From positions 1 through 64,000 of the forward strand of contig JAKLIF010000006.1 in assembly GCA_022709755.1 (NCBI GenBank): 64,000 nt of DNA, in the 5' to 3' direction. Position numbers and translations under genes: made by a program. Each line of letters opens with the position of its first letter. Positions within the stretch are counted from its first letter, which is position 1. Positions 33,758-40,867 of this stretch are shown piece by piece. This DNA comes from Elusimicrobiota bacterium. Its GTDB lineage: Bacteria > Elusimicrobiota > Elusimicrobia > FEN-1173 > JAKLIF01. The notes beneath the pieces were generated by a model that did no database searches, had not been told where the DNA came from, and worked only from the letters and a program-made list of their open reading frames with translations.

Positions 33758-35665
33758 TCAGACTTTGGAGGCGTCTTCCGATTCGTGAGAGTAATACTTG
33801 TAGTTGTAATAGTAACTGCCGTAATGAGGTTCCATCTCGGCCGAGTGAAGGTTGTTCAGGATGACGCCGATCACACTTGATTTCACGTTGAGCAGTTGGT
33901 CCTTGGCTCGTTTGAGGGCGCCGCGCGCCGTGCGGCCGGCCTGGTAGACCAGGATCACCCCGTTCATCTTGGGCCCGATCAGGAGCGTGTCGGCGAAAAG
34001 CATGACCGGCGGACAATCGAGGACGATGAGATCGAAATTCTTCCGAAGGTCCTGGAGGAGGGTGGTCATCTTGGGGGACCCGAGGACGTCGGCCGGATTG
34101 AGCGGGCTGCGTCCGCAGGGAAGGAAACGGAAATTCTCGATCCCGGGGCTCTTCAGAATCTTGTCGATGTCCAGGTCGCCGAGGAGGAAATCGGTCGTCC
34201 CGCGGGACATCTGCCAGTTCGCGTTGCCGAGGACACAGTCCGTGAGGCCGGGTTCCCGCGTGACCCCCAGGAGTTTATGGGCGGTGGGTCGCCGTGTGTC
34301 CGCTTCGATCAACATCGTCTTGAGACCGCCTTGGGCGGCGGTCAGCGCGAAGTTCACCGCGGTCAGCGTTTTTCCCTCCGAGACGCCGGCCGACGTGAAG
34401 GCGATGGCGGCCCCCGGTTTGTTCTGCGCCCGCTCCAGAGGGATCCTCAGGTTCGTCCGGAGGGTGTGATAGGCCTCGATGAAGGAGGAGGAGGGTGGAT
34501 GATAGAAAGCGAGACGCATCCGGTTCTCTTCGACGGTCGCCGGTTTCATGAAGCGCAACGGCGCCAGCGGGATCTTCCGCCGCTCGGATTTCGATGTCGG
34601 GATGTGCGGGACCACCGCCAGGACCGGCAGGCCGATCTGTTGCTCGACGTCTTCGATGGTGCCGATGGACGTGTCCAGGTTCTCGAGGATCAGGGCGATG
34701 GTGATCCCGAAAAAGAGTCCCGCCAGGAGGCCGATGCTCATGTTCATCCCCTTGTTCGGGCGGATGGGCGCCTGGGGCACCAGGGCCGGACTGTCGATGA
34801 ACGCGTATTGTTCCTTCTGCGATTCCTCGATCTGCGCCTCCTTGAATTTTTTGGACAGGAAGGTGTAGAGTTCCTCGTTGATCCGGACTTCCCGGGTGAG
34901 CCGTTGAAGTTCGATCTCCTCCTCGGGGAGCTGGCGGATCTGTCCCTCCACGATCTCGATCTGTGATTTGACTCGGACCACTTCGGGATGGGTCTCCGTG
35001 TAACTCCGGCGGAGTTCCTGCAGTTTTGTCTGCAGGTTCACGAATTGGCCGGTCAGGTAAGAGCCGACTCCCTTCGCCCCTGATTTCTCGGAATAGAGTT
35101 TCAGATTGTCTTCCGCCGTCCGGAGTTTGGTCTCGGCCTTGGCCATCTCCTGTTCCGTGAATTCGCGGGATTCGCGGGCTTTCCGGTTCCTCTCCTCCAT
35201 CCCCTTCTGGATGTAGGCCTCCATCATGGCGTTGACCAGAGCGGCGGCGCGCGCCGGGTTGTCCGAGGTTCCGGAGAGTTTGAGGAGGTTGGAGTCGCCG
35301 ATCCGGTCGGCTTTGATCTGGGTCTGAATCCCGTTGGCGGCCTGGAACCGGGCGTCTTGGGGGGCGTTGACGTCGATGTCTCCCAGCAGGATCGCGGCCC
35401 GCTCCGCCACTTTCGTGCTTCGGATGCTCTTCACCTCCGTGTTCATCAGGGCCCAGATGTCCCATTGATTGACGGTGCTCATCCCGGGGATCGAGGCCGT
35501 CGGTTCGATGCGGACGGTCCCTTCCGCCTGGAAGAGGGGCGTCTGTATCGCGGTGAAGATCATGGTCGCCAGGACCGTCGTTCCCCAGACCACGATGAGC
35601 GCCAGCTTCCGGCGGTGGATGATCCGCCAGTAATCTTGCAGAGTGAGTTCGGTGGATAAGGGCAT
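33758..35665 (-). CDS. Wzz-type chain-length regulator fused to a bacterial tyrosine kinase (Wzc/BY-kinase)
   Basis: 635 aa. Residues 1-110 are a Wzz domain with TM1 at about 22-40. A coiled-coil periplasmic region (160-285) ends in a GNVR-like helix pair (EIELQRLTREVRINEELYTF), and TM2 is at about 306-328. The cytoplasmic kinase has Walker A TSAGVSEGKT (424-433), Walker A' MLIEADTRRP (451-460) and Walker B DLIVLDCPP (545-553). The tail 615-625 holds seven tyrosines in eleven residues. A Glu replaces the first Asp of Walker A'. It controls chain length and, through tail phosphorylation, export with the Wza-like neighbour. AGGAG precedes the ATG. Confidence 0.92.
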   Translation of the reverse strand: MPLSTELTLQDYWRIIHRRKLALIVVWGTTVLATMIFTAIQTPLFQAEGTVRIEPTASIPGMSTVNQWDIWALMNTEVKSIRSTKVAERAAILLGDIDVNAPQDARFQAANGIQTQIKADRIGDSNLLKLSGTSDNPARAAALVNAMMEAYIQKGMEERNRKARESREFTEQEMAKAETKLRTAEDNLKLYSEKSGAKGVGSYLTGQFVNLQTKLQELRRSYTETHPEVVRVKSQIEIVEGQIRQLPEEEIELQRLTREVRINEELYTFLSKKFKEAQIEESQKEQYAFIDSPALVPQAPIRPNKGMNMSIGLLAGLFFGITIALILENLDTSIGTIEDVEQQIGLPVLAVVPHIPTSKSERRKIPLAPLRFMKPATVEENRMRLAFYHPPSSSFIEAYHTLRTNLRIPLERAQNKPGAAIAFTSAGVSEGKTLTAVNFALTAAQGGLKTMLIEADTRRPTAHKLLGVTREPGLTDCVLGNANWQMSRGTTDFLLGDLDIDKILKSPGIENFRFLPCGRSPLNPADVLGSPKMTTLLQDLRKNFDLIVLDCPPVMLFADTLLIGPKMNGVILVYQAGRTARGALKRAKDQLLNVKSSVIGVILNNLHSAEMEPHYGSYYYNYKYYSHESEDASKV

Positions 35666-35674
35666 CGGGGTCTC

Positions 35675-37234
35675 CTATCGGGTGGCGATGATGACGGTCA
35701 TGATCACCGTGATCAGATACGCCCACGGCATGAACACGGAAGTCATCCAGGAGCCGCTGGCATAGGTCGATTTCTGGGGCACCATGACGATGTCCCCGGC
35801 TTCCAGCGGAAGGTCGTCCTCCGGATGCCCTTTCATGATTCGGGCCAGGTTCACGGGGAGGACTTTCCGTCGGGACGCGTGCTGCCGGAAGATCTTGACA
35901 TGGTCGAGTTTGGCCGACGGGGTGACCCCTCCGGCTTGGGAGATGAGTTCCAGGAGGGTGGAGTTCTCCCGGTGTTCGTAGTGGCCGGGCTGGGACACCT
36001 GTCCGATGATGAAGATGGTGTCCTCCCCCTTCAAGACCTCGACGATATCCCCCGCCATCAGCGGAAAATCTTTCGAAAGGTCTCCTTGAGAGAGGATCTC
36101 CTGTGCGCTGATGGTGAACGATTTTTTCTCGTCCCCGCGGCCCCGATAGATCTTGACCTCGTTCCGGTTCGATTTTTCGGTGAACCCCCCCGCCGCCGAG
36201 ATGGCGGAGAGCAGTCTCAGTCCGTTGCGGAAAAGTTGGGGCCCCGGAGATTTGACCTGACCCATGATGAAGACGTTCCGGTTCGAGAATTGCTTGATGG
36301 AGACGGTCACGCGGGGTTTCGACACGTAGGGTTTCAATCGTTGGGCGATGGCTTTCGAGAGGAGCGCGGCAGTCAGGTTCGCGGTCTCCAACGTGCCCAC
36401 CAGCGGCAGAACGATGCTGTCATCGGACTGCACCACCAGCTCGCGGCTCAGTTCCTCGGCCGGCGCGATCTGGATGTTCAGAAGGTCCCCCGGCTGGATC
36501 TGATAGGACGATTCCGCCGTGGTCTCCACCTCCGAGGTCTGGTCGGGTTCGATCACCGGAGACAGCTCCGCCGAGGAGGAGGCGAATTCGACGTAGATCT
36601 GGTTTCCTGTCCTCACCACTTTATAGGAGGGTTGACCCCGCAGCATGATCTCGATGCGGACGCTCTGGGGTTCTTCCTGGGATGTGGTGACTTGCGTGAT
36701 GGGTCCCGAATTCCAATTCAGCCGTTTGGAGATGTTGCTCAGGTTTTCCGTCGTGTCCGGCAGGTCGATGAGGAGGAGCGGGTTCTGGGGCTGCTTCGGG
36801 TCTTCGACCCGGAGGGCTTTCGGGATCACCGGGTTGTCGAGTTCCAGCACGAGTCTGACGCCGTCCGCCGTGTCTTCCCGATAGACCGATTGGAGCACGG
36901 ACAGGGTGGAGGCCCGGCTTTGAGCGGGGGCGGTCTTGGGCGCTTCGGCCGGCGGAGGCGGGGTCGGCCCCGGAGTCGAATCCCGGAGGCCTTTGAGCCG
37001 GTCGATCTCCTTGTCGAGTGAGCGGAGATCGATCCCCGCGTTCTCGTATTTCTCCCGGATGCGCAAAAGGACGAAGAGGCGGTCGTTGGGAGACATTTTT
37101 TTCTGGACGCTCACCTTCTTGTAGTAAGCCAGGTCTTTCTTGAGGTCGGTGGGGCCTTGAGCCCGGAGAGGCTGGAATTCCGAGCTGATGAGGAGACAAC
37201 TGAGGATGAGTGAAAGCAGCCAGCGCGTTTTCAA
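35675..37234 (-). CDS. AMIN-domain polysaccharide export protein (Wza-like)
   Basis: 519 aa. Signal peptide 1-25 (ends LRAQG, no lipobox Cys, so not a lipoprotein as Wza is). A helical segment and Pro-rich linker reach 100, then an AMIN-like domain at about 112-217 (VRLVLELDN, NPLLLIDLPD, VRIEIMLRG). Poly_export lies at 243-318 (YQIQPGDLLNIQIAPAEEL). Two SLBB domains are at 320-400 and 407-486 (VFIMGQVKSPGP and IFIIGQVSQPGHYE). A membrane helix at 497-517 ends the protein. The start is TTG at 37234 without a visible ribosome-binding site, six bases after the CBM48 gene stop. AMIN domains bind peptidoglycan or localise secretins, so this may anchor the channel. Confidence 0.87.
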   Translation of the reverse strand: MKTRWLLSLILSCLLISSEFQPLRAQGPTDLKKDLAYYKKVSVQKKMSPNDRLFVLLRIREKYENAGIDLRSLDKEIDRLKGLRDSTPGPTPPPPAEAPKTAPAQSRASTLSVLQSVYREDTADGVRLVLELDNPVIPKALRVEDPKQPQNPLLLIDLPDTTENLSNISKRLNWNSGPITQVTTSQEEPQSVRIEIMLRGQPSYKVVRTGNQIYVEFASSSAELSPVIEPDQTSEVETTAESSYQIQPGDLLNIQIAPAEELSRELVVQSDDSIVLPLVGTLETANLTAALLSKAIAQRLKPYVSKPRVTVSIKQFSNRNVFIMGQVKSPGPQLFRNGLRLLSAISAAGGFTEKSNRNEVKIYRGRGDEKKSFTISAQEILSQGDLSKDFPLMAGDIVEVLKGEDTIFIIGQVSQPGHYEHRENSTLLELISQAGGVTPSAKLDHVKIFRQHASRRKVLPVNLARIMKGHPEDDLPLEAGDIVMVPQKSTYASGSWMTSVFMPWAYLITVIMTVIIATR

Positions 37235-37240
37235 ATTGGT

Positions 37241-37744
37241 TTAGCGGGGAGGAGCGTTTTTGACGGTGATGAGAGACCGGCCTTCGGGAGCGGTCCTCGG
37301 GTTGTTGGGGTCGCGAATGACCTTTCCATCGGCGATATAGTTGTAGGTGTAATCCCCCGGATCCAGGGTGACCATGGCGCTCCAGACATGGTTGGCGCCC
37401 CTTTTCATTCGGAGGGGTTTCCAATTGTTGAAACTGCCCACGATCTCGACGACCCTGGGTTTCGAGTTCCGATAGGTGAACAAGATCCGCCGAGGAGAGG
37501 ACGATGTCATCTCCTCCGATTTCGGCGGTTCCATGGGAGCGGACGGGGCGGTCGCCGCCGCGGCCGGTTTCTTGGCGGGTTCCGCTTGGAGTGGAGAGAC
37601 TGTCTTGGCCGGCAGGGCCGCCGAGACGGCCGGCGCCGGCGCGGTCGCGTGGAGCCGGTAACGGTCCACCATCACGAAGAACGCTCCCCCCATGACGAAG
37701 ATGTCGGCCAACATGATGGCTAAAAAGGTCTGGCGGTCTTTCAT
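37241..37744 (-). CDS. Membrane-anchored CBM48/AMPK glycogen-binding-domain protein
   Basis: 167 aa. One membrane helix at about 7-25 (FLAIMLADIFVMGGAFFVMV), an Ala/Pro/Lys linker (35-80), then a CBM48-type beta domain with VEIVGSFNNWKPLRMKR, VWSAMVTLDPGDYTYNYIADG and DPNNPRTAPEG. The FNNW and Y-x-Y motifs are hallmark binding positions. Its place between a coiled-coil membrane protein and the AMIN-Wza gene suggests a role in recognising the exported polymer; binding specificity is unknown. ATG overlaps the upstream stop as ATGA. Confidence 0.85.
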   Translation of the reverse strand: MKDRQTFLAIMLADIFVMGGAFFVMVDRYRLHATAPAPAVSAALPAKTVSPLQAEPAKKPAAAATAPSAPMEPPKSEEMTSSSPRRILFTYRNSKPRVVEIVGSFNNWKPLRMKRGANHVWSAMVTLDPGDYTYNYIADGKVIRDPNNPRTAPEGRSLITVKNAPPR

Positions 37745-38337
37745 GAGTTCTTCTCCGCGGATTCATCGATGGAAAGACTCTCGATGAGCTTTTGAAGTCC
37801 GTTCATCTTCTCCATGAGGACGCGGGCTTCTTTGTCGTTGACGCCGTTCTCCGCCGGGGTCTTGGAGGAAAGGGCGAGTTTGATCTGGGCGATGGAATCT
37901 TCCAGGTTCGCGATCCGATCCGCCAGGGGCCCGAGGTTTCCCGAGGGGACAGCCCCGCCGTCCGTCGACGCCCGCCGGATGTTTTCGACCTGGTTGAGGC
38001 GCTTGTTGAGTTCGGAGAATTTTTCCTCGAACACGCTGTAGATCACGCTCATGTCCCCCTCCATCGCCGACGTCATCAGGGAAGCGCCATGGGGCGGCGC
38101 GATCTGAGATTCCGTTTTCGGCGGCGCCGCAAGGCCTTCGCGCGCCAGGAGTTGGCCTGAGCCGGAGACGACCATCGGGTTCGATTCCGTGGGGGCCATC
38201 CGCAGAGAGGGTTTGTCCTCCTTCCGCTCCGTCGGAGATTTGATCTGGGCCAGACACCAGAAGAAGACGACGGCGCCGATCAGGAAGACGGCCAGGGCCG
38301 CGGAGAACAAAATATCGGTGAAAAGTAATTTCCACAT
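37741..38337 (-). CDS. Single-pass membrane protein with coiled coil, first gene of the polysaccharide operon
   Basis: 198 aa. One N-terminal helix (about 7-30, TDILFSAALAVFLIGAVVFF), a low-complexity linker to about 90, then heptad-like helices to the end (FEEKFSELNKRLNQVENI, RIANLEDSIAQIKLAL, EKMNGLQKLIESL). No family recognised. The frame is open further upstream, to a TTG at 38373, but that TTG is part of a -35 box. The ATG 38337 begins the membrane helix and lies at the predicted transcription start, so it is preferred. Probably an oligomeric scaffold for the export complex (inference). Confidence 0.7.
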   Translation of the reverse strand: MWKLLFTDILFSAALAVFLIGAVVFFWCLAQIKSPTERKEDKPSLRMAPTESNPMVVSGSGQLLAREGLAAPPKTESQIAPPHGASLMTSAMEGDMSVIYSVFEEKFSELNKRLNQVENIRRASTDGGAVPSGNLGPLADRIANLEDSIAQIKLALSSKTPAENGVNDKEARVLMEKMNGLQKLIESLSIDESAEKNS

Positions 38338-38373
38338 AGGTAAAAATGTAGTGGAAATGGGCCCGTTTGTCAA
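38338..38373 (-). promoter_or_regulatory. Strong promoter placed for a leaderless mRNA
   Basis: Minus strand: perfect TTGACA at 38373-38368, a 17-base spacer, TACATT at 38350-38345 (4 of 6, correct first two and last bases), then seven bases and the ATG at 38337. The expected start point therefore falls on or within one base of the A of the ATG, and no Shine-Dalgarno sequence is present. An A-rich stretch lies just upstream. The 76-base gap to the previous gene stop contains no terminator, only a GCGT direct repeat. Confidence 0.6.
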
Positions 38374-38413
38374 TAGTTTTTATAATGCGTCTTTTGAGGC
38401 GTTAATAAGGATA

Positions 38414-39349
38414 TTAGTAACTAGGAGGAAAGAGCGGCGGTCTCGATCCGACGAGGCCGCGGACCAGCTGGAAGGTTCCTCGGAACAACCGCAGACACAA
38501 GAGGATCGGACGCAGCACATAGGCGACCGGCAGAGGGAGCTTTCCATAACGTCTCCGCTGGAAGTGGGTCTTGGGGAGCAGGGATGTCCTCAGGTGGCGA
38601 AACCGCCTGGTCCAGCCGGGCAACAGGAGGAACCGGAGAAGATGTCCGGTCATCAACGTCGGTCTCTCCCGGAGGAACACATAGAGCCGGAACCGGATTG
38701 GGGGCGTCTCGGTCTTGATCCCCTCCACTGTTCCCGGCGGAAGCGCGCGCCCCCAGGGCGTCCGCGTGACGGCCCATGCCAGAGGCAGGATCAATCCCCA
38801 TCGACGGGCCCGTTCGATCAGGATTTCCCCGTCAATCCCTTGGGGGAGGAGCTTTCGGCAATCTAGGAGGTCCTGAGTCCAACGATCGTCCCATCGTCCG
38901 TGATGAACGGCGCCGTGGGCGATCGTGTGCAGGATGAAATCGTGCCCGTCGAGGCGGCGGAGGTGTGCGGAGAGAACCGTGGCGCGTTCCCAGACGGCAG
39001 CGATCTCTTCGGTCGGCAGGAACCACACGGTTTCCGAGATGTCGATCCGGGAGAATCTGTCCCCCGGGAGTTCATATTCCCCCGGTTCATCCGGTCGGGG
39101 ATGGAATCCCAGGCCGAACAGCGTTTTTTCCACTTGAGGAAGAGGATCGAACGGGACCCAGAGGTCCACGTCGGTCATCGGTCTGGTTCCCATCCGGGAT
39201 TCATCGGACAGGAGAATGGCCGCCCCTTTCAGGACGATGCACCGGATCCCGTTTTCCGCCAAAGTCCGCGCCACATTCTCCAAGGATGCGAGCCGGAGGA
39301 TGTTGGAGGCGGCGAGTTGATCGGAGGAACGGTTAGCGGACGATTCCAA
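38414..39349 (-). CDS. Nucleotidyltransferase-family protein (NTP_transf_5-like)
   Basis: 311 aa from a TTG. GIRCIVLKGAAILL and RPMTDVDLWVPF (metal-binding Asp at 60 and 62) match the nucleotidyltransferase fold of the uncharacterised NTP_transf_5 family, often next to polysaccharide loci. C-terminal half is basic and helical with a possible membrane-active segment (LTGHLLRFLLLPGW-like). Start choices: TTG 39349 with AAGGAAGG about eleven bases upstream, or GTG 39409, which would overlap the upstream gene by 77 bases; the first is preferred, moderately. Short overlap with the PorV-like gene couples it to the surface operon. Confidence 0.75.
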   Translation of the reverse strand: MESSANRSSDQLAASNILRLASLENVARTLAENGIRCIVLKGAAILLSDESRMGTRPMTDVDLWVPFDPLPQVEKTLFGLGFHPRPDEPGEYELPGDRFSRIDISETVWFLPTEEIAAVWERATVLSAHLRRLDGHDFILHTIAHGAVHHGRWDDRWTQDLLDCRKLLPQGIDGEILIERARRWGLILPLAWAVTRTPWGRALPPGTVEGIKTETPPIRFRLYVFLRERPTLMTGHLLRFLLLPGWTRRFRHLRTSLLPKTHFQRRRYGKLPLPVAYVLRPILLCLRLFRGTFQLVRGLVGSRPPLFPPSY

Positions 39350-40856
39350 GGAGGAACGGACCTTCCTTACTGACGACACCCGTGAAGCTGACGAACTCGT
39401 CGTTTTCACCCGTGATCTGAACGGCCTTGGGGATGCGGCGTGTTCCCTCCACGCGGATCAGACGGATGTCCAAGGCGCGGGCTTTCCGGAGCCGCAACCA
39501 TTCCTTCTTCACCCGGAAATGGACGGTGATATCTTTCAGGGTCGCGGGAAAGTTGTGTTGAAGTGTGACGAGGCGATAGACGTTTTGGCCGTCGTCCCCC
39601 TGGAGGTCTCCGTCGTCCGTCTCCAGGACGGTCAGGTTCATCGGTCCCGCGGTGGAGGAGAGGACCGCGTTGAACTCAAGACGGTAGACGTCGGACGGTT
39701 TCTGGGATTCCGCCTCGACCCGGTAGGAATTCTTCTGCGTCGGCCGCCTTTTCAGGGAGAGTCGGAACGGGACCGGTCCTTCGGAAGATTCCTCCCCCTC
39801 GTCGATCTCCTCCGCTTCCGCCTCTCCGGTCGTCGCGGGCGCGGTGTCGCCGGGCGCTGATCCTCCTCCGAACCGGGCGGTCAAAGAAACCCGGTGGGTG
39901 TTCCCGAGGTCGCCGGCGGGATTGAACGCGTAGTCGATGGAATATCCACGGATACTGAACCCGCATCCGGCCGTGAGTCCGGAGAGTTCCCCCAGTTCGT
40001 TCCCGTTGAGACGGTGTTTATATCCGACGCGCAATGACAGGAACCGGAGCGGGTCATATTCCAGGCCCGTCCCCGCGCGCAGGTAGTTGTCGATGGATTG
40101 ATTCAGGTCGCCCGTGAGGCGGAGGGTGGAAGCGGGCCGCCACGAGACGCCGAGTTTTCCGTTCAAGGGGAGCTTGTAGGATTTCCCGATGAATCGGATC
40201 GGAGGCCCGATGTGTTGGATGACGGCGGCGGCCTGCCACCGGCTGTGGGGGATGCGCCAGAGGACGCCCAGGTCGGCGGCGGCTCCCTGCGCCCGCTCGC
40301 CGTCGATGACTTGCTGGACGCCTTTCACCGTCCCGCCGGCCATCCAATCGTTCCCGAACCGCCGGGCGTAGGAGAAGGCCATCGCGATGTCGTGGGCGCC
40401 GAACGATCCTTCCGATTCCGTCAGCGGGTCTTCCGCGATGTTCTCTCCCAACCCGCTGCGCCGTTCCAGATCGCTCTTGACGAACAATCCCGAGGTGCTG
40501 ACCCCGAAGGCGTGCCGTGGTGAGAGAGGATGGACGTATCCCGCGAAGACGAACCGGAGGTCCTGGAAGGATTCGTTGTGCATGAGGGTGAACTCGGGGT
40601 GGTCCAGCTGCACGATCCCGGCGGGGTTCCAATAGAGCGCGGTGGCGTCGTCGGCCAGCGCGGCGAAGGATTCTCCCATGGAGACGGCCCGCGCTCCCGG
40701 CGCGATCTTGAGGAACGCCGCCGACGTGGTCCCCGCTTTGGGATGGATCTTGGCGGCGATCAGGGTTCCGGGAACGAGCAGGAATAGTCCGAGGACCGCG
40801 GCCCTCCGGCCTCCGGCGGTCAGTCTGTTCTTCAGGGATTGGAAAGGAATGTCCAT
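39333..40856 (-). CDS. PorV/PorQ-type outer-membrane barrel protein with extra C-terminal domain
   Basis: 507 aa. Signal peptide 1-35, then the family hallmark: GTTSAAFLKIAPGARAVSMG and ALADDATALYWNPAG, followed by a beta-barrel region to about 335 (FAGYVHPLS, VGYKHRLN, GYSIDYAF). An acidic linker (EAEEIDEGEESSEG) leads to a 150-residue beta domain. Its last 70 residues (TVHFRVKKEWLRL, ENDEFVSFTGVV) resemble a PGF-pre-PGF domain. PorV shuttles T9SS cargo to the surface in Bacteroidota. It lies downstream of two large secreted proteins, one with a T9SS/FlgD-like tail, so a role in their surface delivery is plausible. GGAG ribosome-binding site present. Confidence 0.85.
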   Translation of the reverse strand: MDIPFQSLKNRLTAGGRRAAVLGLFLLVPGTLIAAKIHPKAGTTSAAFLKIAPGARAVSMGESFAALADDATALYWNPAGIVQLDHPEFTLMHNESFQDLRFVFAGYVHPLSPRHAFGVSTSGLFVKSDLERRSGLGENIAEDPLTESEGSFGAHDIAMAFSYARRFGNDWMAGGTVKGVQQVIDGERAQGAAADLGVLWRIPHSRWQAAAVIQHIGPPIRFIGKSYKLPLNGKLGVSWRPASTLRLTGDLNQSIDNYLRAGTGLEYDPLRFLSLRVGYKHRLNGNELGELSGLTAGCGFSIRGYSIDYAFNPAGDLGNTHRVSLTARFGGGSAPGDTAPATTGEAEAEEIDEGEESSEGPVPFRLSLKRRPTQKNSYRVEAESQKPSDVYRLEFNAVLSSTAGPMNLTVLETDDGDLQGDDGQNVYRLVTLQHNFPATLKDITVHFRVKKEWLRLRKARALDIRLIRVEGTRRIPKAVQITGENDEFVSFTGVVSKEGPFLLGIVR

Positions 40857-40867
40857 GTCTGTCTCCG

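Noticed and set aside
38374-38413. Terminator between the surface operon and the polysaccharide operon
   Set aside because: The only repeat there is direct (GCGT twice), not inverted, and no stem with a T run can be drawn. A perfect TATAAT on the plus strand at 38381-38386 has no -35 and no gene behind it.
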